DNA of 64,000 nucleotides from Bacteroidota bacterium. GTDB taxonomy: Bacteria; Bacteroidota; Bacteroidia; Chitinophagales; Chitinophagaceae. The stretch covers positions 62,001-126,000 of the forward strand of contig JADJQP010000005.1 of the NCBI GenBank assembly GCA_016712665.1, in the 5' to 3' direction. The number at the start of each line of letters is the position of its first letter. Within the stretch, counting starts at the first letter, position 1. The notes under the pieces were generated by a model. That model was not told where the DNA came from. It searched no databases and was given only the letters and a program-made list of their open reading frames with translations. Both the position numbers and the translations under genes were made by a program. This document shows, in pieces, positions 48,261-59,277 of this stretch.

Positions 48261-51256
48261 ATGAAAAAAATCTTCTTGCTTTTTTCGTTGTGCTGCTATG
48301 CGCAATTGCAAGCACAAACTGTAGTAAATTCCGGAATGTTTGGAATGATGGAGGCCCGACAATTAGGCCCGGGAACTATGAGTGGCCGCATTACCTCCAT
48401 TGTGGGCGTATCCAATGATACCAAAATTATTTATGTTGGAACTGCAGGTGGCGGTGTGTGGAAATCATCCAATGCAGGAACCACCTACAAATCTATTTTT
48501 GATAAATATTGTCAATCCATTGGAGCCATCGGCATTGACCCCAAAAACCCTGCTACGCTATATGTTGGCACAGGTGAAAGCAATATGCGTAACTCCGTAT
48601 CAATAGGAAATGGTATGTATAAGTCAACCGATGCCGGCGACAATTGGAAAGCCATCGGACTGGATAGCACCGAGCATATTTCAAAATTATTGTGCATCCC
48701 ACCAATGATCAAATTGTATACGTTGCAGTACCCGGACCCTTTGGAGCGACAGCAAACATAGAGGTTTATACAAATCGGTGAATGGCGGAGAAACCTGGGA
48801 AAAAATATTATACAAGAATGAAAAAACCGGTTGTGCGGAACTATTAATGGATCCAAAAGACCCCAATATTCTTTTTGCCTCCATGTGGCAATTTAGAAGA
48901 CAACCATTTAGTTTCAACTCTGGTGGCGAAGGAAGCGGCCTATTTAAAAGTACCGATGGGGGCATTACCTGGAAGGAAATTACCAATGGATTACCTGCTA
49001 AACCTTTTGGTCGAATTGCAATGACCTTGGCTCCAAGCGACCCGAAGAAAATGTGGGCCATTGTAGAAAGTAAGAACACAGGCCTTTACATTTCAGACGA
49101 TGGTGGCGAAAGTTGGAAAAGCCAAAGTGCAAGCATGAATGTATGTGCAAGACCCTTTTATTTTAGTACTATAGAAGTAGATCCAAAAGACCCAAAAAGA
49201 GTGTATAGACCCGGTTTCCTTTTTGCGTATTCTGAAGATGGTGGTTATTCCTTTAGCGAAGCAAGTTATGAAGGAGGTGGACTACACCCGGATATGCATG
49301 CCCTATGGATACATCCAAACAACCCTGATGTACTGTATTTAGGTACCGATGGAGGTCTTTACAGAAGTCTTGATTAGGGAGTAACATGGATCTTCAATCA
49401 AAACTTACCGGTTGGTCAATTTTACCATGTTGCCCATGATTTAGACAAACCTTATCACGTGTATGGAGGACTGCAAGATAATGGAAGTTGGATGGCCCCT
49501 CAGCCGCACCCGGTGGCATCAGCAATGCGCGATGGGATCGTCTTTACGGTGGTGACGGATTTTGGACCATTCCTGATATTGACGGTCAAACGGTATATGC
49601 CGAATACCAAGGAGGAAATATGAGCAGGATTAATAGAGTTACCATGAAAAGTGAGGATATTCAACCGAAACAAACAGCCCAAGATGACGATTTGCGATGG
49701 AATTGGAATACACCACTTGTGACCGGTGCTGCCAATTCGAAGAACTTGTATACCGGCTCGCAGTATTTATACAAATCAACAAACCAAGGACGCGACTGGA
49801 CGAGAATTTCAGGAGACTTAACTACAAACAATAAAGACAAACAAAAACAAGAAGAGAGTGGTGGCTTGAGTGCTGATAATACAAGCGCCGAAAATCATTG
49901 CACCATTTTTACCATTGCTGAAAGCCCATTAGATGCCAATTTGGTATGGGTGGGAACCGACGATGGTAATTTACAATATACAATCGATGGCGGTAAAACA
50001 TGGAAGAATGTCAGTGCCAACTATGCTCAAGCAGGTATCCCGGCATCCACCTGGATTAGCAGCATTGAACCTTCGCATTTCGATAAGAATATTTTATATG
50101 CAACTTTCGATAATCATATGTATGGCGATCATCGAACCTATTTAGGAAAATCAACAGATATGGGTGCGACATGGACCAGAATGCAGCAAAATGACTTTAC
50201 CGGGTTTGCACATAAAATATGTGAAGACCCTATCAATAAAAATTTACTGTTTTTAGGAACCGAAATGGGTTTGTTTGCAACGTTGGATGGAGGCGCTCAT
50301 TGGTTTAGAATGAAAAATAATATACCCGAATATGCAATGGTTAGAGATATAAAAATTCATCCGACTACCCATGATTTAATTGTAGGAACACATGGTCGGG
50401 GTATTTTCATTGTGGACGATATCACCGCTATGAGGTCGCTCACCGCTGAGGTATGGGATAAAGATGTCTATTTATTTCCAACTCCCGATTTACCCCTAAA
50501 CAACGGAAAGTATGGCTGGGGCGGGCCTGAATCGGCTGGAGGTTGGTTTGCGGGAAATCCACCGGAAATGCCAAGTATCGATTATTACTTAAAAGACCGA
50601 GTGAGTACCGGCAAGTAGAATTGGAAATCTATGATGCAAAAAACACCTTGTTACAAACCATTCCCGGATCTAAAAGAAAAGGCATCAATAAAGTGTATTG
50701 GAATTTGAGAGGAACCCCTCCTAAGGTAGCCTCCGGAAGCACTAAAATGGATGGAGCCGGATTTACAGCCCCAATGGTTTTACCCGGCACTTATACCGTA
50801 AAACTTAAGGTTAAAGACAAGGAATATACTTCAAAAATCAATTGCATTCATGATGCTGAGAATAAAGATTTGTCGATTGTTGATCGAGCGCTTGTCTTTG
50901 AACGTGCCATGGTATTGCAAAGTCTTTATAATAACGTGAACACCGACGTGGACAGTATTCAAACGATCTTAACGAAGCTAAAAGCCGATTCCAATAATAA
51001 GACCCACAAACAACTGAAAACGGAACTAGAAAAAATACGATCGGAATATATGGCCACCAAACAAACCTCTATGTTTGCTGATGAAAAAGAACTTCGTGAA
51101 AAAATTTCAGAACTCTATGGTACCTTTTGCGGTATGGAAGCCAAGCCAAACAAAACACAATTACAGGCTATAGAGGCATTGGATAAAAAGTATTTGGAGG
51201 TGCATGACAAACTTCAAAAAACCCTTGATAAATTTCTTCCTAAAATGAATTTATAA
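48261..51256 (+). CDS. Large exported BNR/VPS10-like beta-propeller protein, heavily interrupted
   Basis: About 1000 residues. The signal peptide ends QLQAQ; RQLGPGTMSGRITSI and repeated Asp boxes (KSSNAGTTYKS, KSTDAGDNWKA, KSTDGGITWKE) mark the sortilin-like propeller family, with a C-terminal helical/beta domain after about 830. Breaks: one base short at 48683-48686 (A), 48737-48739 (C), 49494-49495 (G) and 50615 (G), plus an in-frame TAG at 49375-49377, where relatives would have Lys or Arg (SLD-x-GVTW). There is no T9SS domain. Five breaks in one gene could mean real decay, but four are homopolymer-like. Confidence 0.82.
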
Positions 51257-51434
51257 TTGACTATTTCAATAGTGATTCAAGTCCTATATGTTGCACACTG
51301 CGTCATTTTATGTTTCAATTAAAATGCAAAGAAAATACTGCTTATGTTACTTTATTATCCCTTAGCAATTTTCCATTGCATAGATGATTGTTTACTACAG
51401 TCCTCAACAAACCAAACATCAATCATTCTAATAC

Positions 51435-52025
51435 ATGTTTAGAGTTTTTGAATTTATTATAGAGTCTGTTGGTTTTGTTGCCATCGTTTTATCTCCTACA
51501 ATAATTGGCCTAGGAATTGGCTTTATGTCATATCGAGCCATTGGCGATGTCTATGGAGAAATTGCTGGAATAATAATTTCGATTATTGGATTTGTACTAG
51601 GATTACTGCTTGCCGTCAAGAAATGGAAAAATGGAGGTACGGTAAATTTCCTTTCGCGAATTTCTGCCACTCCAGAAATTGATTTTCCAAGCAAGATCAT
51701 TGTAAAAGCAACCATTAAATTCCTTCCAGCAATAGAGGGTAAAGTAATTCAGATTTTGAAAAAAAATGTAAAACTGAATCACTATTTCGGAACGCTGGAA
51801 AATTTTTCATCCAAGCAAGGAATCTACTTTAATAATGGTGAACTTATTTTTGAGGAAGATTCCCTTAATAAAGCGGAAACCAATATTGCAAAGGTTCGAT
51901 TCGTACATGTTAAAAACATTGAAAATATAGAAGTTGGGACAAAGTGGTTTCTATGCTTTGAACAAACTCTAATAGGTGAAGGGGAAGTGATTGAGATATA
52001 CTATCAACAAGCGACACACAATTGA
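51435..52025 (+). CDS. Hypothetical membrane protein with C-terminal beta domain
   Basis: A 196-residue protein with two N-terminal membrane segments (IVLSPTIIGLGIGFMSYRAI and IIISIIGFVLGLLLAVKKW) followed by a soluble domain of alternating strands. The end (WFLCFEQTLIGEGEVIEIYY) resembles the last strands of EF-Tu domain-like beta barrels, but only weakly. I do not recognise a family. The 178-base gap before it holds nothing I can support. Confidence 0.6.
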   Translation: MFRVFEFIIESVGFVAIVLSPTIIGLGIGFMSYRAIGDVYGEIAGIIISIIGFVLGLLLAVKKWKNGGTVNFLSRISATPEIDFPSKIIVKATIKFLPAIEGKVIQILKKNVKLNHYFGTLENFSSKQGIYFNNGELIFEEDSLNKAETNIAKVRFVHVKNIENIEVGTKWFLCFEQTLIGEGEVIEIYYQQATHN

Positions 52026-52225
52026 GACTGTCCATTATTTTTCGTTTTTAGAAGACCAAATAGCTCATAATCTTCTCCAACTTTATTCACTTCCGCTATT
52101 ATTATGCGCGATACCATTTCATTTTCCTACCTTTAAATTATCTTGTGAACAAATGAACCAAATAGGTTCAAGTATACAAAAAGAAGCAACATGGAATAAT
52201 ATCGTAAACAGTAAAAATTAAACAA

Positions 52226-53203
52226 ATGAATAGGAAGAATATGGCTCTTTTGATAAGTCTTTTATTTTGCATCCAATATAGCAGTGGACAAAATAAGAAG
52301 AATAATGAATCAGACCAATTATTAAGTGAAACTGCTGATAAAGCTTGTAAATGTGTGGATTCAATAAATGCAAAAAATAAACCAAAAGACATTCTTTCAA
52401 AGGAAATATCAAAGTGTATTAATACCCAAACGGCAGCCTATCAACTTGGAGCTAAACTTATGTCTATTAAGGAACTGGAAAAAGACGCAAAGGAAGTGGA
52501 CGGTCGAAAGCAAATTAATATATACTATGAATTAAATGAAGAATCGGATGAGTATAAAAAGTACTATTTCGAAATAGAAAGGTACATGCGTGCCCATTGT
52601 ACCCCCTTGAAGACGAAAATGTCAGCTAGCGGTGATGACAATGAGGCCTTTAAACCTACCAATCTACAAGCAATTGAATATTACAATCAAGCGATTGAAG
52701 AAACAAAGAAAGAAAATTATAAAAAAGCTATTTTGCTATACAATAAATGCGTTGCGGTAGACCCAACATTTGTAAATGCGTGGGACAACTTAGGTTTATG
52801 TTATAGAAGAATCAAGGAGTATGATAAATCAATAGCGTCCTATAATAAATCCCTAGAAATTAATCCGAATGGCCTTATGCCTCTACAGAACCTTGGTATT
52901 GTTTACAGATATAAATTAGATTATTTGAATGCCATCAAATCCTATGAAAAATTAGCCTTAATTGATAAAAACAATCCGGAGGTTTACTTTGGGCTAGGAC
53001 AAGTTTATGCGATGGATTTGAAGGAATACGAAAAGGGCTTGGATAATATTTGTAAGGCATATAATTTATATATTGTGCAAAAATCTCCCTATCGAACGGA
53101 TGCTGAATTACTGATTAGCCAATTATTCAAAGAAATGAAAAATGCAGGAAAGGAAACTACATTTGATGAAATTTTGAAGAAAAATAATATTTCCACTAAG
53201 TAG
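52226..53203 (+). CDS. Exported TPR protein
   Basis: A 325-residue protein with signal peptide (ending YSSGQ), a helical N-terminal domain with two Cys (KACKCVDSIN), and from about residue 150 at least three tetratricopeptide repeats, for example AILLYNKCVAVDPTFVNAWD and SIASYNKSLEINPNGLMPLQ. Likely a periplasmic scaffold. No operon partner is evident. Confidence 0.8.
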   Translation: MNRKNMALLISLLFCIQYSSGQNKKNNESDQLLSETADKACKCVDSINAKNKPKDILSKEISKCINTQTAAYQLGAKLMSIKELEKDAKEVDGRKQINIYYELNEESDEYKKYYFEIERYMRAHCTPLKTKMSASGDDNEAFKPTNLQAIEYYNQAIEETKKENYKKAILLYNKCVAVDPTFVNAWDNLGLCYRRIKEYDKSIASYNKSLEINPNGLMPLQNLGIVYRYKLDYLNAIKSYEKLALIDKNNPEVYFGLGQVYAMDLKEYEKGLDNICKAYNLYIVQKSPYRTDAELLISQLFKEMKNAGKETTFDEILKKNNISTK

Positions 53204-53318
53204 GTTCCTTATTGTATCCATACATATCAGAGGAAGGAAACAGTTCGCATTTTGTATCATTCTACATTTCAACCCTTTTTACTAACTCCGCGTCCATTAA
53301 TAATTATTACTACTAAAA

Positions 53319-53776
53319 ATGATAAAAAATATTTTTGACAAACAAATAACTGACGAAATCATTCATCGAATTCAGCAATTGCAACATACAACACAAGCAA
53401 AGTGGGGAACCATGCGTGTAGATCAAATGCTGGCTCATTGTAATGTCACTTATAAATTTACATACGAATCGGAACAATATCAAAAACCAGGTGCCTTTAA
53501 GAAATTTCTTCTTAAAACTTTTGTGAAAAAATTTGTGGTGAATGAGGAACCCTATCGTAGAAATGGACGAACTGCACCCGAATTTATCATGACGGAAAGT
53601 AAAGATTTTGAAAAAGAGAAAGCCATTTTAATTAGCAATATTCTTAAAACCCAACAATTAGGTGCCGCTCATTTTGAAGGGTTAGATAATTTTCCTTTGG
53701 CAAAATGACTAGTACAGAATGGAATAATTTGTTTTACAAACATCTCGATCATCACCTAACACAATTTGGCGTATAA
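53319..53776 (+). CDS. DUF1569 (DinB-like fold) protein, one base short near the end
   Basis: About 152 residues. The helical bundle start (KWGTMRVDQMLAHCNVTY) is typical of DUF1569. The frame as given stops at 53708, but adding one A to the A4 run 53702-53705 extends it by MTSTEWNNLFYKHLDHHLTQ and FGV, which is exactly the usual C-terminus with the conserved YKHLDHH histidines. Function unknown; the DinB fold often binds a metal through such histidines. Confidence 0.85.
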
Positions 53777-53795
53777 TCAAGCGATTTGATTCCGG

Positions 53796-54173
53796 CTATT
53801 TCTCCTCTATCAGCACATAGGCTACGGCATGTTCGTGCGTATGCGAAATACTCAAATGAATACCACCCAATTGCTTTTCCTCATGTTGTTGCAAGGAAAG
53901 ACCACTCAAGGAAATAAAGGGCTTGCCTTCCTCATTGTGAATCGTTTCAATTTCGTATAAGCGATGATTGCCAATAAATTTCAAACCAAATGCCTTCAAA
54001 TATGCCTCCTTTACAGCCCATCGTGCTGCAAAATGAATGGAAGGAAATTTCTGCTTTTCACAATATATTATTTCTGCTTCTGAAAAAACATGTCTTTTAA
54101 AGTCCTCATTTTTAGAGAGCTTCTCAGCTATTCTTTTTACTTCCACTATATCTGTACCAATACCTTGTATCAT
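53796..54173 (-). CDS. acpS: Holo-[acyl-carrier-protein] synthase
   Basis: Transfers phosphopantetheine from CoA to acyl carrier protein. Start at the ATG at 54173 (MIQGIGTDIVEVKRI); 125 residues, the normal AcpS length. The magnesium and CoA motifs GTDIVEVKRI and FAARWAVKEAYLKAFG are present. The start lies two bases after the stop of the C45-type gene, so the two are in one transcript. Confidence 0.95.
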   Translation of the reverse strand: MIQGIGTDIVEVKRIAEKLSKNEDFKRHVFSEAEIIYCEKQKFPSIHFAARWAVKEAYLKAFGLKFIGNHRLYEIETIHNEEGKPFISLSGLSLQQHEEKQLGGIHLSISHTHEHAVAYVLIEEK

Positions 54174-54174
54174 G

Positions 54175-55826
54175 TTATTTCTTTTGAAGTTTGCGTACCT
54201 TTTTGATAATAGATTCTTTCTCTTCTTGAGTGGCAATTTCCAACGTAAGCGCTTTTCGATACATGGCTATGGCACTGTCGTTTTTTTGTAAATCAGTATA
54301 AATATCGCCTGCAATCCGATAACTATCATAATAATTCGGATTGGCCATTACAATAGCTTTTGGATTGAATACTTGATGTGAAAGATGCATTTTCTCCAAG
54401 GCTAGATACTCTCGGATACTTTGGTAAATGGGCGTTTTCAAAAGACTGTCTGCTGCAATATTCAGGGACTCCTCATACAATGGCGTTGGTTTATTTTTCT
54501 GAAAAATTTTATTCAGATCATAACAAACATAAGCCCCCATTTGCCACGGCGAGGTACTGACCCATACCAATAATTTTTGTGGTTGAAAAATAATGGAATG
54601 GTGACTGATAAATTGATTCAAAGCTTTTCATTGGTCAGCCCGATATCAGTATTGTTTTGACCACGATAATCGCGCAATATTTCGGCAGTGCGCTGCGGCG
54701 TATTCAACGTTGTTTGCTGCAACAATTGTTGCAAACGTTGATACCTATACAAGGAGGCGCTTTGCTTGATTTGTGTTTGGTTTAATTCCTGCTTAGCCAA
54801 AAGCTTACTTTGGTAATGATTGGCACAGAGAATTTCATTATTGCCGGATTCATACACATCCAAATCATCCGGTGTTTTTTCAATAACCACTGCCCTATTA
54901 TCGGACGCAGAGGCAATCAAAAAACTTTCACTGACAAACATCTTTCTTTTTTTGGCTATCGCGATGGCTTCCACAATATTGGAGGCATACTGCAATATTT
55001 CTCGCGCTACTAAAGAAACAGGCGTTGCAGCGCCTGATGGGATAGATGATTTATTGGCATTAATGGTTACGGTTAAACCCTTTGCATTCATCCCACTTAC
55101 TACCCCTGCAAAGCCGCCCCAGGTGACAGACATAAAAGGAATCCCTTTTTCAGGATTATAAAAAGCCACTATTTTATTTTTGGCAAAATCATCCCCAACA
55201 TAAAAATCGAAGTTACGTCCAACAGTAAGCAAACTATCTTTTGAACGATTGTTCCATGTGGCAAATGAGGTACAGCCCACCAACATCAGATTGGCCAATG
55301 CATGTCCTATATCATGTGCTGCATGATAATTTAACTGTCGTGAATAATTGGTACCTATCCAGTTAAATTCATCAGAGGCCGCAAGAGATATCCCGTAAAT
55401 TTCATTTTGATATTCAGGTATGACGTAATCACTCAAATTACGATTCATGAATCCAACAATATACTTCAAAAACTTCAGATAGTTTTTAGAAGGAATCATA
55501 CGTTGTATTTCATCGGTAAATGCTTGCTCTTGGTATCGTATCAGTTCTTTGGCCAACTTCCCATAAATGGCTCCTCTTTCAAAATCAGCTCCTTCGAGAT
55601 ACATTTCGTACAACCCGAAGCTGTTTTGCTGCAAAAAATTGGCCCCAATCTGAAAATGCATTGAGTCAGACTGGGTTCGTTCAACTTGCAATATCGATCG
55701 GTCCTTGATATCGGGAGGTTCTATATCGCTGATAGTATACAAGTATATCGCAAAAATCAATAATCCCAAAAGCATCAAACCTAACAGAATTAGGAAACCT
55801 CTAAATATTTTTCGAATCCATTTCAC
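54175..55826 (-). CDS. C45-family acyltransferase/hydrolase, membrane-anchored, frame interrupted
   Basis: About 550 residues. One membrane segment (about 10-31) anchors the protein. The Ntn-hydrolase motif LMLVGCTSFATWNN places the likely autoproteolysis site at Gly184-Cys185, followed by VGRNFDFYVGDDF, as in the acyl-CoA:6-aminopenicillanate acyltransferase (C45) family. A TPR-like helical tail ends the protein. One base is missing in the T4 run 54625-54628 (plus strand); restoring it joins TNEKALNQFISHHS. It directly precedes acpS. The substrate is unknown; related Bacteroidota genes act on acylated peptides or lipids. Confidence 0.82.
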
Positions 55827-55873
55827 AATGCGACAAAGGTAATTTTGATAGATGAAAAATCGTACATAATATT

Positions 55874-57430
55874 TTATTGTGAATGGTGGCGGTTGATTTT
55901 TTCAACCAAATACTCAAGACCTAATAATTCACCACAGGTAAGAATGGCGGTTATAGATACCCCTAAGATGCCGTGCATATTAATATTTTGGCCGGTTAAA
56001 ATAGATTGGGAATCTTTGTATGAGTAGCAAAAGTTGTGTTAGCCAAATCCGTAACGTCCTTCTTTAAACCATACATCGATCCATTTGGAATATTCAGGTA
56101 ATCGCGGTAGGTCAATGGACTGCAAACATCTATTTTTTTACAGCTTTCGGCAACCCCGGCAATATGCTTGAAACCTCGTTGATGAAACGGCTTGCGAGTG
56201 CCTCCTTCTTTTTTCATAGGCCATATCTCTCTTTTGTCCTGAAGTAGTAGTATGAAATGTATGCTCCCATTCTCTAAAGGTTTCGCCGGCCATATAGGTT
56301 AAAATAGATAAGCCTCTTGCATATTTCGGATGCTGCGCATCCTGATAAAAAAAGATTCCAAACGAATTAGGGTTTTCATCATTTGGCTGTTGAAAATCCA
56401 ACCAAACATTTGTCTGCTTATGTAAATAGATATTATGATTACGATACAAAATCGATTCGGGATGCAAACTGATATTTATCATTAATGCAGCAGGTGTATT
56501 GGGTGTTGCCTGAATTCTTTTTTTGGTAATGGGTTTTACCATTTTTGAATCTAACATGGCATACGTATAGGCAGGATGCACATTTGAAATAAATTGCTTC
56601 GCAAAATATGTTTCGTTATCACTGGTTTCTACATGGTCAAGTTTACCATTCTGCTCCACCATATTTGTCACCTGCTTATTTCGTAGTACTTGTCCCCCAT
56701 TCTGATGAATAATTTCTTGCAAGCATTTTGCAATCTGAATACTTCCCATTTGACACTTCCAACTGCTTTCTATATATGAATTTTCAATCAAGGCATGGAT
56801 ATAGAACGGAGTACTTTCATAATTGCCTGCGTACAGAAGATGATTTCCTACTAATATTTGCCTAAGGTCATTATCCGAAATCAATGCCTCCATTTTTTCT
56901 TTCAAACTAAAATGAGTCACTTTCAACTTTTCAGATAGGGAACCCATTCGCATATTGTACAAGGGAAAATGAGAACAGACGGTTTTTATTTCCCGAATAT
57001 AATTGACCAAATTTTCCCTCTGATGCGGAAAATCGACCGACAAGGTTTCAATGAAGTTTTCATACCCTTGCGCAAGTGCATACGATTTATTACCAAAGAT
57101 AATCTGGTCGAAGCAATCAAGGTCTAATCGTTTCAATGAAATCGAATCGATGATATCTAAATAATTGAATATTTTAAATAAGGTTTGTCCCTTTTGCAAA
57201 CTGCCCATATAATGTACGGCCGATTCAAATAATTTACCGTCCACACCAAAAGATTGGAGGCTACCACCCAATTGCTTGTTTTTTTCTAACACCACCACCT
57301 TCTTTCCTTCCTTGGCAAGCAAGGCTCCACATAGCAGACCTCCTAAGCCCCCCCCTACAATTACAATATCACTACTTGTTTGCAATTCAAAACAATTGAG
57401 ATTAGAAAAGTTAAAAGTAATGGAAATCAA
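55874..57430 (-). CDS. CrtI/carotenoid-isomerase-like FAD oxidoreductase, three frameshifts
   Basis: About 520 residues. The FAD loop is VIVGGGLGGLLCGALLAKEG, then GGSLQSFGVDGKLFE, and at the end IPNLFLTGQNINMHGILGV with the second FAD motif. Each break is one base short: the T6 run 56209-56214, the T7 run 56133-56139 and the A4 run 55997-56000 (plus strand). With all three restored the protein reads through CSPLTYRDYLN to the stop at 55874. The first 18 residues are not conserved, so the true start may be slightly inside. Related enzymes isomerise or saturate polyenes; flexirubin or carotenoid metabolism is only a guess. Confidence 0.82.
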
Positions 57431-57460
57431 AGCGCTAAAATTAATAATTCATCGTTTTTT

Positions 57461-57492
57461 TTTGAATTTCATAAATTTTCATTTTACCTTTA
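57461..57492 (+). promoter_or_regulatory. hpf promoter (TTTG-N20-TACCTTTA)
   Basis: TTTG at 57461-57464 and TACCTTTA at 57485-57492 are 20 bases apart, a good Bacteroidota promoter with one mismatch in the -7 box. It lies 51 bases before the hpf ATG and overlaps the 5' leader of the divergent CrtI-like gene. Confidence 0.62.
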
Positions 57493-57543
57493 GGTTAGTT
57501 CTTAGATAGATAATTATTTTATTATTAAAAAAACATTAATACC

Positions 57544-57846
57544 ATGAACGTACAAATTCGCACGCAGCGCTTTGAAGCTGACAAAAAGTTGATTTCGCAT
57601 GTAAATGAAAAGTTGGAAAAATTAAAAACGTATCACGACAATATAGTGGATGTGGAAGTTTACTTGAAGGTCGATAATGTAGTACATCAAATTAAAGATA
57701 AAATTGCCGAAATTAAAGTGCATGTGCCAAAGCATACTTTTTTTGTAAAGCATGAATCGAAGCATTTTGAAGAATCGTTTGACCTTGCCATTAAGGCCGT
57801 CATAGACCAAATTAAAAGTCATAAAGACAAGAGAATGTCTGCTTAA
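57544..57846 (+). CDS. hpf: Ribosome hibernation promoting factor (short form)
   Basis: A 100-residue RaiA/HPF-fold protein that binds the 30S decoding site in stationary phase. The start MNVQIRTQRFEADKKLISHV, the EVYLKVDN strand and the basic last helix IDQIKSHKDKR fit the family. It has only the N-terminal domain, so it is the short type. Its own promoter and terminator make it a single unit. Confidence 0.93.
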   Translation: MNVQIRTQRFEADKKLISHVNEKLEKLKTYHDNIVDVEVYLKVDNVVHQIKDKIAEIKVHVPKHTFFVKHESKHFEESFDLAIKAVIDQIKSHKDKRMSA

Positions 57847-57850
57847 TATT

Positions 57851-57879
57851 AAAATCCGCCAATGGCGGATTTTTTTTTA
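57851..57879 (+). terminator. Terminator of hpf
   Basis: AAATCCGCC and GGCGGATTT form a 9-base stem with a 3-base loop and a T-tract directly after the hpf stop. Confidence 0.9.
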
Positions 57880-57914
57880 CACCTAATTGCGAATTATATA
57901 TTTATTTTACACCT

Positions 57915-58726
57915 ATGATTCAATTTCCGAATTGCAAAATAAATTTAGGTCTGCATATCACAGCAAAACGTGCAGATGGCTATCACGAAATTGAATCAGT
58001 TTTGTATCCACTGCCTTTATATGATGCACTAGAAATTGTGGAAGCGAAGGAAACCCGGTTTGCTTCTTATGGCATCGACGTTCCCGGTGAAAGCCATACG
58101 AATATTGTCTTAAAAGCATATCATCTTCTAAAGCAGGATTTTCCTAATATTCCTTCGCTGGACATCTGTTTATTAAAAAAAATTCCCATAGGGGCAGGTT
58201 TAGGGGGCGGATCTTCAGATGGCACTACCATGCTCAAGCTGCTGAACGCTTTTTGCAACTTACAATTATCCAATGACCAGTTGGTTCATTATGCATCGAT
58301 ATTAGGAAGCGATTGTCCTTTTTTTGTGAATAATATCCCCGCTATTGCTAAAGGAAGAGGTGAGTTTCTGGAGCCCGTTGCATTGGATCTGTCAGCATAC
58401 AAGTTTGTCATCGTCAAACCAAGCATCCATATTTCCACTGCGCACGCCTTTTCATTAATTACCCTAATCCGGCTCCAAAAGCATTAAATACCATCCTCTC
58501 ACAGCCGATAGAAAGTTGGAAAACTGCGTTGACTAACGATTTTGAAAAACCCATTTTTAACCTGCACCCTCCCATCCAGAAAATAAAATCTACCTTATAT
58601 GAAGCAGGTGCCCTCTATAGTTCGATGAGTGGCAGTGGCAGTGCGGTTTACGGCATTTTTAAAAACCCTATGGACGAACCATTTATCCGTTCGCAATTTC
58701 CCAACGAAGAAATGCACTTTTGTTGA
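57915..58726 (+). CDS. ispE: 4-diphosphocytidyl-2-C-methyl-D-erythritol kinase, frame interrupted
   Basis: GHMP kinase of the MEP isoprenoid pathway, which phosphorylates CDP-methylerythritol. The N-terminal NCKINLGLHITAKRADGYHE, the ATP loop PIGAGLGGGSSDG and the third motif MSGSGSAVYGIF are all present; total length of about 271 residues is normal. The frame breaks at the C3 run 58462-58464; one more C restores LITPNPAPKALNTILSQ. The gene is essential wherever the MEP pathway is the only one, so this is most likely a sequence error. Confidence 0.93.
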
Positions 58727-58761
58727 TGGTTGAAGAAATTAACGAGGAATACAGGTTAAAA

Positions 58762-58792
58762 TTGGAACTACCATTTTCCTATCGTAATTTTG
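58762..58792 (+). promoter_or_regulatory. ccmE promoter (TTG-N20-TAATTTTG)
   Basis: TTG at 58762-58764 and TAATTTTG at 58785-58792 are 20 bases apart and match the Bacteroidota consensus, 19 bases before the ccmE ATG. Confidence 0.65.
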
Positions 58793-58810
58793 CAAAAATC
58801 GAAGTATAAG

Positions 58811-59209
58811 ATGAAAAAAATCCACATAGTTGTTCTGTTAGTGGTAGCGGGAGTATTGGCCGCAATAGTGAGTATGGTTGGCGATTTTAGCAGTTATCAA
58901 ACCTTTGCAACTGCAGAAGCCAAGCCGGGAAAAGAATTTCAAATAATTGCGAAATTAGATACTACGGTAAACCCAATGTATTACAATCCAATAGAAGATC
59001 CAAATCATTTCACCTTTTACGCAAAGGATGAAGCTGGTTTGCTAAAGAAAGTCGTTTTTAATGGCACGAAACCACAAGATTTTGAGCGAAGTGAACGACT
59101 CACCATGACCGGTACCATGCAAAATGGAGAATTTAAATGTAACAAAATCCTGATGAAATGCCCCTCCAAGTATAAAAATGATCAGATTGTAGTAGGTAAT
59201 GCCAGTTAG
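58811..59209 (+). CDS. ccmE: Cytochrome c maturation protein CcmE, CxxxY type
   Basis: Haem chaperone that holds haem in the periplasm for the CcmF step. It has 132 residues, an N-terminal membrane anchor (residues 5-23) and an OB-fold core. In place of the common His-x3-Tyr haem-binding motif it has Cys117-Pro-Ser-Lys-Tyr121 (KCPSKY), the CxxxY variant known from archaea and some anaerobes. A TTG at 58790 would extend it by seven residues, but the ATG at 58811 fits the promoter better. ccmF follows after 68 bases. Confidence 0.9.
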   Translation: MKKIHIVVLLVVAGVLAAIVSMVGDFSSYQTFATAEAKPGKEFQIIAKLDTTVNPMYYNPIEDPNHFTFYAKDEAGLLKKVVFNGTKPQDFERSERLTMTGTMQNGEFKCNKILMKCPSKYKNDQIVVGNAS

Positions 59210-59277
59210 TTTTTGCATACGATGGTTTTTGCATTCTGTTTTTAACCCAACTATTTCATCAAAATAAACCACCACTA

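Noticed and set aside
51991..52221. A 76-residue frame between the hypothetical membrane protein and the TPR gene
   Set aside because: It overlaps the end of the upstream gene, has no motif or start context, and looks like chance.
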